Shown in pieces: positions 1 to 9,926 of a DNA stretch of 64,000 nucleotides. The notes under the pieces were generated by a model, which saw only the letters and a program-made list of their open reading frames with translations, had not been told where the DNA came from and searched no databases. Position numbers and translations under genes: made by a program. This DNA comes from Rathayibacter sp. VKM Ac-2759 (lineage in GTDB: Bacteria; Actinomycetota; Actinomycetes; Actinomycetales; Microbacteriaceae). How positions within the stretch are numbered: the first letter of the stretch is position 1; every line of letters begins with the position of its first letter. The stretch lies in NCBI RefSeq assembly GCF_009834225.1, contig NZ_CP047176.1:620001-684000 (forward strand), given 5' to 3'.

Positions 1-1403
1 GCCGCGGACTCGTGGGCTGGGCGCTGCTCGCCGTCGCCGTCGGGCTCGCCGTGGCCGTCTTCGCGTTCTGGCTCTCGTGGCGGATGCACACCTTCCGCAT
101 CACGGACGAGGTCGTCGAGGTGCGCTCGGGCGTGCTCTTCCGCACCAACCGCCGGGCGCGGCTCGACCGCATCCAGGGCATCGCCGTGCAGCGCCCCCTC
201 TTCGCCCGGCTCTTCGGAGCGGCCAAGCTCGAGGTGAGCGTGGCCGGCCAGGACGCCAACGTGCAGCTCTCGTACCTCGGCTCGCGCCTGGTCGACGCGC
301 TCCGCCGCGACATCCTCCGCCTCGCCTCCGGGGTGCGCGAGCGCGAGGCCGTGGCGGCCGGCGACGCTCCGGCCGGCGGCTTCCTCTCGCGGCGGATCGA
401 GGAGTTCGCCGACCTCGAGGACGACGGGACGCCCCCGGAGTCGGTCGTCTCGATCCCGCCCGGGCGCCTGCTGGGCTCGCTGGTGTTCAGCGGCTTCACC
501 GTGTTCCTGGCCGTGTCGGTGGTCGCCGTCGTCCTCGTCTCCGTCTACGGGTCGCCGTACGTCCTCTTCGCGATCCTGCCGGGCCTGATCGGCTCGGGCA
601 GCTACTACGTCCGCCAGTTCGTGCGGTCGCTGCGCTACTCGATCGCGGGCACCCCCGACGGCGTCCGCGTCGGCTACGGCGTGCTCTCGACCAGCAGCGA
701 CACCCTGCCTCCGGGGCGCATCCACGCCGTCGAGATCACGCAGCCCCTGCTCTGGCGGCCGTTCGGCTGGTGGCAGGTCAAGATCGACCGGGCCGGGCAC
801 GGAGCCTCCCGGGGCGCCAACGGCGAGCCGAACACGACGATCCTGCCCGTCGGCGATCTCGTCGCCGTCGAGCGGGTGCTCGCGCTGCTGCTCCCCGGCT
901 CGTCCGAGGGGGCGGAGGCGACCCCGGTCGGCGACGCGCTGCGCCTGCGCGACGCCCCCGGCTTCACCCGGGCGCCGCTCGCCGCCGCCTGGCTGCGGCC
1001 GCTCTCGTGGCGGCGGACCGGCTACCGGCTCGCCGCCGACGTCGTGGTCATCCGCAGTGGAGCGGTCTGGCGGAGGGTCGCCGTGGTCCCGCTCGCGCGG
1101 ATGCAGAGCGTCGGCGTGCAGCAGGGTCCGCTCCAGCGGATGCTCGGTGTCGCGTCGGCGCGGGTGCACACGGTCGCCGGGCCGGTGACGCCGATGGTCC
1201 CGGTGATGAGCGTCGCCGACGGCCGCGTGTTCTTCGACGAGCTCGCGCGCGCGGGTGTCGACGCGGCGGGGCGCGACGAGAGCCACCTGTGGGGGCGGCG
1301 CGCCGCCTCCGCTCGCGCCGACGAGTGGCCCGCTCCGCTGGATCGCACCGCCTGGCCCGCGCCCACCGGCGCACCCGAACCGGAGGGACCTCCGCATGCC
1401 TGA
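1..1403 (+). CDS. PH domain-containing membrane protein (YdbT/bPH2 family), 5' partial
   Basis: The frame is open to the left edge and contains no stop, so the N-terminus probably lies outside the window; the first in-window start is GTG at 12. About 463 residues are visible. There is a hydrophobic segment at the start, a soluble bPH2-like block, a second pair of membrane segments around residues 155-200, and further soluble blocks carrying the repeated pattern of R-x-R-x-x-R-I-x-x-V, seen as RLDRIQGIAVQ, PPGRIHAVEI and PLARMQSVGVQ. That three-fold repeat is the hallmark of the YdbT-like family of membrane proteins. The function of the family is not well defined. The stop overlaps the start of the next gene (ATG at 1396), so the two are probably co-transcribed. 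Confidence 0.8.
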   Translation, partial: RGLVGWALLAVAVGLAVAVFAFWLSWRMHTFRITDEVVEVRSGVLFRTNRRARLDRIQGIAVQRPLFARLFGAAKLEVSVAGQDANVQLSYLGSRLVDALRRDILRLASGVREREAVAAGDAPAGGFLSRRIEEFADLEDDGTPPESVVSIPPGRLLGSLVFSGFTVFLAVSVVAVVLVSVYGSPYVLFAILPGLIGSGSYYVRQFVRSLRYSIAGTPDGVRVGYGVLSTSSDTLPPGRIHAVEITQPLLWRPFGWWQVKIDRAGHGASRGANGEPNTTILPVGDLVAVERVLALLLPGSSEGAEATPVGDALRLRDAPGFTRAPLAAAWLRPLSWRRTGYRLAADVVVIRSGAVWRRVAVVPLARMQSVGVQQGPLQRMLGVASARVHTVAGPVTPMVPVMSVADGRVFFDELARAGVDAAGRDESHLWGRRAASARADEWPAPLDRTAWPAPTGAPEPEGPPHA

Positions 1404-2088
1404 CACCCGACGAGACGGACGCCTCGGAGTCGGCGTCATCGGAGCGGGCCCCGTCGGCCCCGTGCTCGGTGCCGCCCTCGCGGGCGCCGGCCACGCCGTG
1501 ATCGGCGTCGCGACCACCAGCGAGAGCGGCCGCGAGCGGGCCGACGCGCTGCTGCCGGGCGTGCCCGTGCTCGCCGTGCCCGACCTGGTCGAGCGGAGCG
1601 AGCTGGTCGTCATCGCGGTTCCCGGAGGCGAGATCGGTGCTCTCGTCGCGGGCCTCGCCGCGATCGGCGCCTGGCAGGCCGGCCAGCTCGTCCTGCACAC
1701 CGCGCCCGAGCACGGGTACGGCGTGCTGGCCCCGGCACTCTCCTCCGGAGCCATCCCGCTCGCGGTGCACCCGGCGATGGCCTTCAGCGGCACGAGCCTC
1801 GACCTCGCCCGCCTCTCCGAGACGTACTTCGCCGTGACGGCGCCCGGCCCGGTGCTCCCCATCGCGCAGGCGCTGGTCGTCGAGATGGGCGGCGAGCCGG
1901 TGACGGTGGCGGAGTCGGACCGCGCGGCCTACGCGGAGGCCGTCTCCACCGCCACCACCTTCTCGACCGCGATCGTCGAGCAGGCCGCGGGCCTGCTCGC
2001 CGGCATCGGCGTCGAGAAGCCGGGCTTCTTCCTCTCGAGCCTCGTCCGCTCCTCCGTCGACGACGCCCTGCGCCGCGCGGCGCACTGA
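1396..2088 (+). CDS. Rossmann-like/DUF2520 domain protein
   Basis: A 230-residue protein with an N-terminal Rossmann fold, glycine motif GVIGAGPVGPVLG near residues 10-22, followed by a helical C-terminal half matching the DUF2520 arrangement (HPAMAFSG motif in the middle). This pairing is related to ketopantoate reductase/6-phosphogluconate dehydrogenase-type enzymes. In Actinobacteria the gene usually sits directly before panC, as it does here, so a role linked to pantothenate synthesis is reasonable but inferred. I chose ATG 1396, inside the end of the upstream gene, because the longer frame that opens at 1255 is low-complexity proline/arginine sequence antisense-like to the PH gene. Confidence 0.8.
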   Translation: MPDTRRDGRLGVGVIGAGPVGPVLGAALAGAGHAVIGVATTSESGRERADALLPGVPVLAVPDLVERSELVVIAVPGGEIGALVAGLAAIGAWQAGQLVLHTAPEHGYGVLAPALSSGAIPLAVHPAMAFSGTSLDLARLSETYFAVTAPGPVLPIAQALVVEMGGEPVTVAESDRAAYAEAVSTATTFSTAIVEQAAGLLAGIGVEKPGFFLSSLVRSSVDDALRRAAH

Positions 2089-2137
2089 CCCCGGCCGAGC
2101 ACCCGCCGCTCGAGCGGAGGGTGCGCGCCGCCGCCGG

Positions 2138-2152
2138 TAGGGTTCTCGGGTG
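2138..2152 (+). promoter_or_regulatory. -10 element and leaderless start of panC
   Basis: TAGGGT at 2138-2143 ends 6 nt before the GTG start at 2150, so transcription would begin at or next to the start codon. No Shine-Dalgarno sequence lies in between. Confidence 0.45.
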
Positions 2153-2998
2153 ATCAGCACCATCGAACGCATCGACGCCGTCCGCGAGCGGCTGCGGGCC
2201 GAGCGTCGCGCGGGCCGCAGCATCGCCCTCGTCCCCACCATGGGTGCCCTGCACGACGGTCACCTCGCCCTCGTCGACCGCGCCCGCGAGATCGCGGACG
2301 TCGTGGTCGTGTCGATCTTCGTGAATCCGCTGCAGTTCGGTCCCTCGGAGGACCTCGACCGCTACCCGCGCGACCTCGCGGCCGACCTCGCCCTCCTCGA
2401 ACGGGAGGGGGTCGAGTACGTCTTCGCGCCGACAGTCGCCGAGATGTACCCCGACGGACCCTCCGCGACCCGCGTCGTCGCCGGGAAGGCCGGCACCCTC
2501 TACGAGGGCCGCTCCCGCCCCGGCCACTTCGACGGGATGCTCACCGTCGTCGCCAAGCTGCTCGGCATCGTGCAGCCCGACGCCGCGCTGTTCGGGCAGA
2601 AGGACGCGCAGCAGCTGTTCCTCGTGCGCCGCATGGTGCGCGACCTCGACCTGCCCGTCGTGATCGAGGCCGTCGAGACGGTCCGCGAGGAGGACGGCCT
2701 CGCGCTCTCGAGCCGCAACCGCTACCTCGACGCCCGCGAGCGCCGGGCCGCGCGCACCGTGCCGCTCGTCCTCGAGGCCGCGGCGTCCGCCGCCGACCGC
2801 GGTGTCGACTCCGTCATCGCCGCGGCCCAGTCCGCCGCGATGGGCGAGCCGCTGGTTAAACTGGACTACCTCGCCGTCGCTGACCCGACGACGTTCCTCC
2901 CGGTCGACGACGACTACCGCGGCCCGGCCCTCGTGCTCGTTGCCGCGGTCGTCGGCTCCACCCGCCTCCTCGACAACGGCCCGATCCTGCTCGCCTGA
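2150..2998 (+). CDS. panC: Pantoate--beta-alanine ligase (pantothenate synthetase)
   Basis: A 282-residue enzyme that joins pantoate and beta-alanine using ATP, the last step of pantothenate synthesis. The class I adenylylation motif [10 protein letters not shown] is at residues 29-38, with the ATP-binding histidines H35 and H38. GQKDAQQ follows near residue 150 and the KMSKS-like SSRNRYL near residue 185. The length matches the family. It starts with GTG at 2150, six bases after a TAGGGT hexamer, which suggests a leaderless transcript; the upstream DUF2520 gene ends 61 bp earlier. Confidence 0.96.
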   Translation: MISTIERIDAVRERLRAERRAGRSIALVPTMGALHDGHLALVDRAREIADVVVVSIFVNPLQFGPSEDLDRYPRDLAADLALLEREGVEYVFAPTVAEMYPDGPSATRVVAGKAGTLYEGRSRPGHFDGMLTVVAKLLGIVQPDAALFGQKDAQQLFLVRRMVRDLDLPVVIEAVETVREEDGLALSSRNRYLDARERRAARTVPLVLEAAASAADRGVDSVIAAAQSAAMGEPLVKLDYLAVADPTTFLPVDDDYRGPALVLVAAVVGSTRLLDNGPILLA

Positions 2999-3036
2999 TC
3001 GCGCCCGCCGCCTCCGACCGAAAGCACCGTTCCGCC

Positions 3037-4551
3037 ATGGCCGACACCCCCGACCCCACCGAGCTCTCCGCCGAGGAGGCCTCGGAGCAGAAGGCCGTGC
3101 GCCTGGCCAAGCGCGAGCGCCTGCTCGAGCGGGCGGGGGACGACCTCGGCGGTGGCGCCTACCCGGTCGCCGTGGGCGTCACCGACACGATCGCCGCGGT
3201 CCGCTCGCGCCACGAGGGCATCGAGCCGGACACGAGGACGGGCGACCGCGTCGGCCTCGCCGGCCGCGTCGTGTTCCAGCGCAACACCGGCAAGCTCTGC
3301 TTCGCGACGCTGCAGTCCGGCGACGGCGAGCGCATCCAGGCGATGGTCTCGCTCGGCGACGTCGGCGACGAGTCGCTCGCCGCGTGGAAGGAGCTCGTCG
3401 ACCTGGGCGACCACCTCTTCGTCGAGGGCGAGGTCATCTCGAGCAAGCGCGGCGAGCTGAGCGTCTGGGTCTCGGCGTGGACCATCGCCGCCAAGGCGAT
3501 CCTCCCGCTCCCGAACCTGCACAACGAGCTCGGCGACGAGACCCGGATGCGCCAGCGCTACCTCGACCTGATCGTGCGCCCGCAGGCCCGCGACACCGTG
3601 GTCACCCGCGCGAAGGTCAACGCCTCGCTCCGCAGCACGTTCGTCGGCCACGGCTTCCTCGAGGTCGAGACCCCGATGCTGCAGGTGATGCACGGAGGCG
3701 CCTCCGCCCGCCCGTTCGCGACGCACTCCAACGCGTTCGACACCGAGCTCTTCCTCCGCATCGCCCCCGAGCTGTACCTCAAGCGCGCCGTCGTCGGAGG
3801 CATCGAGCGGGTGTTCGAGATCAACCGCAACTTCCGCAACGAGGGCGCCGACTCGACGCACTCGCCCGAGTTCGCGATGCTCGAGGCCTACCAGGCGTAC
3901 GGCGACTACACCTCGATCGCCGACCTCACGCAGGAGCTGATCCAGAACGCGGCGCTCGCGGTCGCCGGATCGCACGTGGTCACCTGGGCCGACGGCACCG
4001 AGTACGACCTCGGCGGCGAGTGGGAGCGGATCTCGATGTACGAGAGCCTCTCGCTCGCGGCCGGCATCGAGATCACTCCGTCGACCCCGCTGGTCGAGCT
4101 CGAGACACTCGCCGAGCGCGAGGGCGTCGAGGTGCACGTGCCCACGCACGGCAAGTACGTCGAGGAGCTCTGGGAGCACTTCGTGAAGGGCGGCCTGACC
4201 CGCCCGACCTTCGTCATGGACTTCCCGGTCGACACCTCGCCGCTCGTGCGCGCGCACCGCAGCATCCCGGGCGTCGTCGAGAAGTGGGACCTCTACGTCC
4301 GCGGCTTCGAGCTCGCGACGGGCTACTCGGAGCTGGTCGACCCGGTCGTGCAGCGCGAGCGCTTCGTCGAGCAGGCGCGCCAGGCGGCCGCGGGCGACGA
4401 CGAGGCGATGCGCCTCGACGAGGACTTCCTCCGCGCCCTCGAGCACGGCATGCCGCCGACCGGCGGCATGGGGATGGGCATCGACCGCCTGCTGATGGCG
4501 ATCACCGGTCTCGGGATCCGGGAGACCATCCTCTTCCCGCTCGTGAAGTAG
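3037..4551 (+). CDS. lysS: Lysyl-tRNA synthetase, class II
   Basis: A 504-residue class II synthetase charging tRNA-Lys. The N-terminal OB-fold anticodon-binding domain spans roughly residues 60-165 ([14 protein letters not shown]). Motif 2 reads [13 protein letters not shown] and the class-defining motif 3 reads [12 protein letters not shown] close to the C-terminus. The length is normal for a bacterial LysS. It follows panC by 38 bp in the same direction and is probably transcribed with it. The N-terminal [21 protein letters not shown] extension is usual for actinobacterial LysS. Confidence 0.97.
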   Translation: MADTPDPTELSAEEASEQKAVRLAKRERLLERAGDDLGGGAYPVAVGVTDTIAAVRSRHEGIEPDTRTGDRVGLAGRVVFQRNTGKLCFATLQSGDGERIQAMVSLGDVGDESLAAWKELVDLGDHLFVEGEVISSKRGELSVWVSAWTIAAKAILPLPNLHNELGDETRMRQRYLDLIVRPQARDTVVTRAKVNASLRSTFVGHGFLEVETPMLQVMHGGASARPFATHSNAFDTELFLRIAPELYLKRAVVGGIERVFEINRNFRNEGADSTHSPEFAMLEAYQAYGDYTSIADLTQELIQNAALAVAGSHVVTWADGTEYDLGGEWERISMYESLSLAAGIEITPSTPLVELETLAEREGVEVHVPTHGKYVEELWEHFVKGGLTRPTFVMDFPVDTSPLVRAHRSIPGVVEKWDLYVRGFELATGYSELVDPVVQRERFVEQARQAAAGDDEAMRLDEDFLRALEHGMPPTGGMGMGIDRLLMAITGLGIRETILFPLVK

Positions 4552-4563
4552 ACAGGGGGAGAC

Positions 4564-5562
4564 GTGGTCCGCGCATCCAGCATCGTCGCGACGGCTCTCG
4601 CCGGCGTGCTCACCCTGGCGCAGTTCGGGGTGGGCACCGCCGTGGCCGCCTCCGTCCTCGTCGACTCCTCCGATCTGGGCACGGCCCTCGCCGACCAGCG
4701 TGCGGCCGAGGCGTTCACCCCCGACGAGACGATCAGCGGATTCGCGGAGCGCACCGCGATGTCGACGCGCGGCCGCGCCCTCTACTACGCCTCGAGCCCC
4801 TCCGTCGAGCCGACCGCCGGCTTCAACACCCTCTGCGGGTACGGCGCCTCGGACGACATCGTGCTCGGCTGCTACACGGGCAGCGACATCTACATCTCCG
4901 ATGTCGAGAACGCCGATCTCGACGGGATCCGCGACGTCACCGCCGCGCACGAGATGCTGCACGCGGCGTGGGTGCGCCTGGACGCGAGCGAGCAGGAGGA
5001 GCTCGGCGCCGAGCTCGAGGCGGCGTACGCGGCGCTGCCCGCGGACGGCCCGATCGCCGAGCGGCTCGAGCTCTACCGCACCGGCGGCCTGGGGGAGCGC
5101 GTCAACGAGCTCCACTCGATCCTGGGCACGGAGGTGGCGGATCTGCCGCCGGCGCTCGAGGCGCACTACGCCGCGTACTTCACCGACCGCTCCGTCGTCG
5201 TCGGGCTGAACGCGCGCTACGAGGCGGTCTTCACCGACCTCGAGAACCGCATCGCCGATCTGGTCGCCCGGATCGACGCGATGTACGCCGACCTGACCGC
5301 GCGCGTGGACGCGAACAACGCCGACTACGACGCTCTGAACGCCGAGATCGACGACTTCAACGCGCGCGCCGACAGCGGCGACTTCTCCTCGAACGCGGCC
5401 TTCGACGCCGAGCGGGCCGAGCTCCTCGAGCGCGGCGACGAGATCGACGCGACGCGCGACGCCATCGACGCCGACATCGTCGTGTACGACGGCCTGCGCT
5501 CCGAGCTCGAGGGCCTGAACGCCGACGCCTCGGCCCTCAACCAGTCGATCGAGAGCCGCTAG
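4564..5562 (+). CDS. Secreted HExxH-motif protein with C-terminal coiled coil
   Basis: A 332-residue protein with an N-terminal signal peptide or anchor (hydrophobic residues 7-29, AVAAS as a likely cleavage site). HEMLH at residues 129-133 fits a zincin HExxH active site (H129, E130, H133). Downstream, from about residue 150, the sequence is strongly alpha-helical with heptad-like Asp/Ala/Glu/Leu spacing, suggesting a coiled coil of about 150 residues. The third zinc ligand cannot be assigned by eye, so proteolytic activity is a hypothesis. The start is GTG 4564, 12 bp after lysS and preceded by GGGGGAGAC, so it is likely in the same operon. I do not recognise a named family. Confidence 0.7.
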   Translation: MVRASSIVATALAGVLTLAQFGVGTAVAASVLVDSSDLGTALADQRAAEAFTPDETISGFAERTAMSTRGRALYYASSPSVEPTAGFNTLCGYGASDDIVLGCYTGSDIYISDVENADLDGIRDVTAAHEMLHAAWVRLDASEQEELGAELEAAYAALPADGPIAERLELYRTGGLGERVNELHSILGTEVADLPPALEAHYAAYFTDRSVVVGLNARYEAVFTDLENRIADLVARIDAMYADLTARVDANNADYDALNAEIDDFNARADSGDFSSNAAFDAERAELLERGDEIDATRDAIDADIVVYDGLRSELEGLNADASALNQSIESR

Positions 5563-5603
5563 CGCCCGGCGGCCACTCCCGGGGGCTTCCCCGCGCCGCC
5601 CGG

Positions 5604-5618
5604 TAGGATCGCCGCATG
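5604..5618 (+). promoter_or_regulatory. -10 element, leaderless start of small membrane protein
   Basis: TAGGAT at 5604-5609 lies exactly 6 nt upstream of ATG 5616, matching the leaderless pattern repeated across the window. Confidence 0.45.
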
Positions 5619-5795
5619 GACTGGGAGATCTGGAATCAGGGGCTGTGGGCACTCGTGCCGACGCTCAGCGTCGGGCTCCTCTTCTGGTTCATCATGCGCG
5701 CCGTGATCCGCTCCGACCGCAACGAGCGCCGCGCCTACGACCGCATCGAGGCCGAGGAGCGCGCGCGCCGCGGACTCCCGCCGCGCGACGTCTGA
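5616..5795 (+). CDS. Small single-pass membrane protein, 59 aa
   Basis: A short gene: 59 codons from ATG 5616 to TGA 5793-5795. Residues 10-30 form a hydrophobic helix (LWALVPTLSVGLLFWFIMRA) followed by a basic, charged, helical tail rich in Arg and Glu. Coding is supported by the GC-rich third positions, the promoter-like TAGGAT placed for a leaderless start, and conservation of this type of protein beside cardiolipin synthase in related Actinobacteria as far as I recall. The function is unknown; a one-helix accessory membrane protein is the simplest reading. Confidence 0.65.
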   Translation: MDWEIWNQGLWALVPTLSVGLLFWFIMRAVIRSDRNERRAYDRIEAEERARRGLPPRDV

Positions 5796-5880
5796 GCCGC
5801 CCCGACCACCGAACGCATCCGAGGAGTCGCGCGTGCCGCGCCTCGGTGCCCCCTGACAGAGCGACCGGCGAGGAGGAGCG

Positions 5881-7356
5881 GTGACGGGACCCGACTGGTC
5901 GCTGGTGCTCGCCGTGGGGGCGATCGTGGTCGAGCTCGTCGTCCGGGTCGTCGCCGTGATCGTCGTCCCGCGCAACCGCCGCCCGACGACCGGTCTCGCC
6001 TGGCTGATGGCGATCTTCCTGATCCCCTACGTCGGCATCCTGCTGTTCCTGTTCATCGGGAGCTACAAGCTGCCGCGCAGGCGTCGCCGCAAGCAGGAGG
6101 AGATCAACCGCTTCATCCTCGAGTCGACCGAGGGCATCGACCGCGTCGCGCGCGACCACCCGTGGCCGCAGTGGCTCGAGTCGGTGGTCACCCTCAACCG
6201 CAACCTCGGCGCGATGCCGCTGGTCGGAGGCAACGACGCCGGTCTCCAGGGCGGCTACGAGGAGACCATCCAGGCGATGGCCGACGAGATCGACCGCGCC
6301 CGCCGCTACGTGCACTGCGAGTTCTACATCCTCGCGGCCGATGAGACGACCGCGCCGTTCTTCGCCGCCCTCGACCGGGCCGTGGCCCGCGGGGTGACGG
6401 TGCGGATCCTGCTCGACCACATCGCGTCGATCCGGGTGCCCGGGTACTTCACCGGCACGCGCCGCCGCCTCCGCGCCCTGAAGGAGGCCGGCGCGCACTG
6501 GTCGTACATGCTGCCGGTGCGCCCGTGGCGTCTGCAGTACCAGCGCCCCGACCTCCGCAACCACCGCAAGCTGCTGATCGTCGACGGCAACACGGCGTTC
6601 ATGGGGTCGCAGAACGTCGTCGACTCGAGCTACAACAAGCGCGGCAACATCCGCCGCGGCCTGCACTGGCACGACCTGATGGTGCGCCTCGAGGGCCCGG
6701 TCGTGCAGGGCATCAACGCCATCTTCATCACCGACTGGTACAGCGAGACCGACGAGCTCCTGCTCCGCGAGTCCGAGCCGATGGAGGCACTGCAGAAGCG
6801 CGACACGATCGACTGCCAGGTCGTGCCGAGCGGGCCCGGCTTCGACGGCGAGAACAACCTGCGCCTCTTCCTCACGCTGCTCTACTCGGCCCAGAAGTCG
6901 ATCATCATCACGAGCCCCTACTTCGTCCCGGACGAGGCGATGCTCTACGCGATCACCACGGCCACCCGGCGCGGCGTGCACGTCGAGCTCTTCGTCTCCG
7001 AGATCGGCGACCAGGCCGTCGTCTACCACGCGCAGCGCTCGTACTACGAGACCCTGCTGACCGCGGGGGTGCGGATCTGGATGTACCGCAAGCCCACGAT
7101 CCTGCACGCGAAGCACTTCACGATCGACGACGACGTCGCCGTGATCGGCTCGAGCAACATGGACATGCGCTCGTTCAGCCTCAACCTCGAGGTGTCGCTC
7201 ATGGTCCGCGGCTCGGAGTTCGTCGAGGACCTGCGGCAGGTGCAGCAGGACTACCGCGAGCACTCCCGCGAGCTCACCCTGCGCGAGTGGCGTCAGCAGC
7301 CGCTGCGCTCGACGATCCTCGACAACCTGGCGCGACTCACCTCCGCTCTGCAGTGA
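5881..7356 (+). CDS. cls: Cardiolipin synthase (phospholipase D family)
   Basis: A 491-residue membrane enzyme that makes cardiolipin from phosphatidyl lipids at the inner face of the membrane. Two N-terminal transmembrane helices (residues 6-29 and 38-60) form the PLDc_N region. Two HKD catalytic motifs follow: the first around H228-K230-D235 (NHRKLLIVDG), the second around residues 409-416 (LHAKHFTIDD), each followed by the G-S-x-N signature (MGSQN, IGSSNMD). The length is typical. It starts with GTG at 5881 after a GAGGAG ribosome-binding site. Confidence 0.95.
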   Translation: MTGPDWSLVLAVGAIVVELVVRVVAVIVVPRNRRPTTGLAWLMAIFLIPYVGILLFLFIGSYKLPRRRRRKQEEINRFILESTEGIDRVARDHPWPQWLESVVTLNRNLGAMPLVGGNDAGLQGGYEETIQAMADEIDRARRYVHCEFYILAADETTAPFFAALDRAVARGVTVRILLDHIASIRVPGYFTGTRRRLRALKEAGAHWSYMLPVRPWRLQYQRPDLRNHRKLLIVDGNTAFMGSQNVVDSSYNKRGNIRRGLHWHDLMVRLEGPVVQGINAIFITDWYSETDELLLRESEPMEALQKRDTIDCQVVPSGPGFDGENNLRLFLTLLYSAQKSIIITSPYFVPDEAMLYAITTATRRGVHVELFVSEIGDQAVVYHAQRSYYETLLTAGVRIWMYRKPTILHAKHFTIDDDVAVIGSSNMDMRSFSLNLEVSLMVRGSEFVEDLRQVQQDYREHSRELTLREWRQQPLRSTILDNLARLTSALQ

Positions 7357-7457
7357 CTCCCCCCGGACGGGGCTGAGGCGAGGAACTCTCACGTCTTATA
7401 GGCTCCCGGAGGACGAACGCTCCCCGAGCGGTCGTCCCGACGATCGGAGTCGCCACC

Positions 7458-8423
7458 GTGGTCCCTCGCCCCACCCTGCTCAATCCCGTCAGCATCCCTC
7501 TGAGCCCCGGGGTCCGAGCCGTCCGGCTCCGAGGTGCCGACGGCGTCGCGGCCCTCCGCCGCCTCCTCGAGACCGGCGTCGACCTGCCCCTCGGCTTCCG
7601 GATGGACCTCGCCGTCGGCGCCGTCGAGAACCTCCGGGTCCTGCACGTCGTGTCCACCCCGTTCGCGGCGCGCTGGCCCGGCCCGTCCGCGTCCGACGGC
7701 GCCTCGGTGTTCGTGCTGCCGATGGAGGGGATCCTCACCCTGGAGTCCGCCTCGAGGCTCGTCGAGGTCGACGAGGGCGGGATCGCCCTCTCGGCCGACT
7801 CGCCGGCGGTCCTCCGCGCGCGGCGCCCGGTCCGGTTCCTCGTGCTCTGCACCGACGCCCCGGCCTCGGAGCGCGCGCGCCGCATCGAGCCCGCGCGCAC
7901 CCTCCCGGAGTCGCCGCTGATCGCCTCCGCGCGGACGGTGCTCCGCGCGTTCCTCACCGACCTCGACATCGCGCACCCGGTGCAGACCGAGTACCTGCAG
8001 GGCACGGTGCTGCGCCTCGCCCGCATCCTCGGCGCCGAGCGGGAGGAGGAGGACGTCGAGCGTCTCGGTCTGCACGACATGGTCGACGCCGCGTTCCACG
8101 TCATCCGCGCCGACTACAGCGATCCGCTGCTCGACCCGGGGACGGTCGCGCGCCGCTGCCGGGTGAGCCTGCGCACCCTCCAGCGCGCGGTCGCCGACGA
8201 GCGCGGCACCACGCTGCGCGAGATGATCTCGGCGGTCCGCACCGAGAACGCGCTGCGCCTCGTCGCCACGGCGGAGGCGGCCGGGCTGCCGCTCAGCGAC
8301 ATCGCGCGCCGCTCCGGCTTCTCTTCGCCCGAGCGCCTGCGGCGGGCGATCACGACCGAGACCGGGCTCTCGCCGAGCGAGTACCGCCGTCGCCTCCGTC
8401 TCGAGGAGCGGGCGGCCGGCTGA
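7458..8423 (+). CDS. AraC family transcriptional regulator
   Basis: A 321-residue regulator. The N-terminal 200 residues resemble the AraC-binding-like domain (AraC_binding_2 type) with a PFAARWPGP segment. The C-terminal 100 residues hold two helix-turn-helix motifs of the AraC/XylS type: RRCRVSLRTLQRAV and SDIARRSGFSSPERLRRA, ending in the usual TGLSPSEYRR. It reads as a stand-alone gene between cls and the flavoprotein. The inducer is unknown; such proteins often control the adjacent gene, here the NDH-2-like enzyme on the same strand. Confidence 0.88.
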   Translation: MVPRPTLLNPVSIPLSPGVRAVRLRGADGVAALRRLLETGVDLPLGFRMDLAVGAVENLRVLHVVSTPFAARWPGPSASDGASVFVLPMEGILTLESASRLVEVDEGGIALSADSPAVLRARRPVRFLVLCTDAPASERARRIEPARTLPESPLIASARTVLRAFLTDLDIAHPVQTEYLQGTVLRLARILGAEREEEDVERLGLHDMVDAAFHVIRADYSDPLLDPGTVARRCRVSLRTLQRAVADERGTTLREMISAVRTENALRLVATAEAAGLPLSDIARRSGFSSPERLRRAITTETGLSPSEYRRRLRLEERAAG

Positions 8424-8555
8424 CGCGCGGGCGGCCGCTGCGCAATCCCCTGGATCGGTCGAGGATCGCGGCGTAGCGTCGGAGACTCCCCAGCACCGGT
8501 GCGCGCGGCTCCACCTCTGCGCGTCGTCGGCGGAGGGCTCGAGAAGGGAACGGAC

Positions 8556-9926
8556 ATGACGGCATCCGGAACGACGCGCATCCTCATCCTCGGCGGCGGC
8601 TACGTCGGCCTCTACACCGCGTGGGGGCTCGAGAAGCGGCGGGGGCTTGCTCCGATCGACGTCACCGTGGTCGAACCCAACCCCTACATGACCTATCAGC
8701 CGCTGCTGCCCGAGGTCGCCGGCGGGCACGTGCAGCCGCGGCACGTCACGGTGCCCCTGGTGTCGGCGCTCAAGCACACCCGCGTGATCCGCGGGGCGAT
8801 CACGGGCGTCAGCCTCGCCGATCGCACCGCGACGGTCGCCGCGCTGGACGGCTCGACCCGCACGCTGGCGTTCGACCAGGTCGTCTTCGCGCTCGGCGCC
8901 GTCACCCGCACGTTCCCCACCCCGGGACTCGCCGAGCACGCCATCGGCTTCAAGACCGTCGAGGAGGCGGCGCACCTGCGCGACCGCGTCATCGAGAACG
9001 TCGCGCAGGCGGCGCTGACCACCGACTCCGCCGAGCGCCGCCGGCTGCTCACCTTCGTCTTCGTCGGCGGCGGCTACACCGGAGTCGAGGCGCTGAGCGA
9101 GCTGCTCGACCTCAGCCGCCGCGCGCTCGCCGCCCAGCCGTCGCTCTCGATGGGCGACGTGACCTGGCACCTCGTCGAGGCGCTCGACCGGGTGGCCCCC
9201 GAGGTCGGCGCGGAGCTCTCGGCCTGGACCCTCGACCACCTCCGCTCGCGGGGCGTGCACGTGCACCTGAAGACGACGATGCCCTCGTGCGAGGACGGCG
9301 TCGTCGAGCTCTCGAGCGGCGAGCGGATCCCCGCGGCCACGATCGTGTGGACGGCCGGCGTGAAGCCGAACCCGATCCTCGACGCGACCGATGCGCCGCG
9401 CGGGCCCAAGGGCCACGTCTCGGCCGACGCGCGCCTGCGCGTCATCACCGACGACGGCGAGCCGATCCCCGGAGTGTGGGCCGCCGGGGACGGGGCGCAG
9501 ATCCCCGACCTGACGGCCGCGAAGCAGCCGGCGTACTACCCGCCGAACGCGCAGAACGCCGTGCGGCAGGCCAAGCTGCTCGCGCAGAACATCGTCGCCG
9601 ACCTCACCGGCGGCGTCGTCGAGGAGTACCGCCACGTCTCGGTCGGCACCGTCGCCGAGTACGGACTCGGCAAGGGCGCGGGCCTGATCAAGGGCGTGAA
9701 GCTCCGGGGTCCGCTCGCCTGGCTCTCGCACCGCGCGTACCACGGCGCGGCGATGCCGACCCTCGACCGCAAGTGGCGGGTGATCTCGGGCTGGGTCGCC
9801 GACGCGATCGCTCCGCGCGACCTCTCGCCGATGAGTGCCATGCAGGACCCGCGCCGCGCGTTCCGCGAGAGCGCGGAGGCGACGGATCGGGCCGCGGCCG
9901 AGAAGGCGGCGTCGGAGGGATCGTGA
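8556..9926 (+). CDS. NAD(P)/FAD-dependent oxidoreductase, NDH-2-like
   Basis: A 456-residue flavoprotein with two dinucleotide-binding folds. The FAD motif ILGGGYVGLYTAW lies at residues 10-22 and the NAD(P)H motif FVFVGGGYTGVEA near residue 170. VWAAGDGAQIP near residue 310 is the second FAD-contacting stretch. This is the order of type II NADH dehydrogenases and related quinone reductases that feed electrons into the membrane quinone pool. The start is ATG 8556, with GAGAAGGGA ten bases upstream; the longer frame from 8499 lacks a ribosome-binding site. Confidence 0.88.
   Translation: MTASGTTRILILGGGYVGLYTAWGLEKRRGLAPIDVTVVEPNPYMTYQPLLPEVAGGHVQPRHVTVPLVSALKHTRVIRGAITGVSLADRTATVAALDGSTRTLAFDQVVFALGAVTRTFPTPGLAEHAIGFKTVEEAAHLRDRVIENVAQAALTTDSAERRRLLTFVFVGGGYTGVEALSELLDLSRRALAAQPSLSMGDVTWHLVEALDRVAPEVGAELSAWTLDHLRSRGVHVHLKTTMPSCEDGVVELSSGERIPAATIVWTAGVKPNPILDATDAPRGPKGHVSADARLRVITDDGEPIPGVWAAGDGAQIPDLTAAKQPAYYPPNAQNAVRQAKLLAQNIVADLTGGVVEEYRHVSVGTVAEYGLGKGAGLIKGVKLRGPLAWLSHRAYHGAAMPTLDRKWRVISGWVADAIAPRDLSPMSAMQDPRRAFRESAEATDRAAAEKAASEGS

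Noticed and set aside
2914..5652. Long minus-strand frame opposite panC, lysS and the secreted protein
   Set aside because: Antisense shadow; the plus-strand genes are fully recognisable and explain the sequence.
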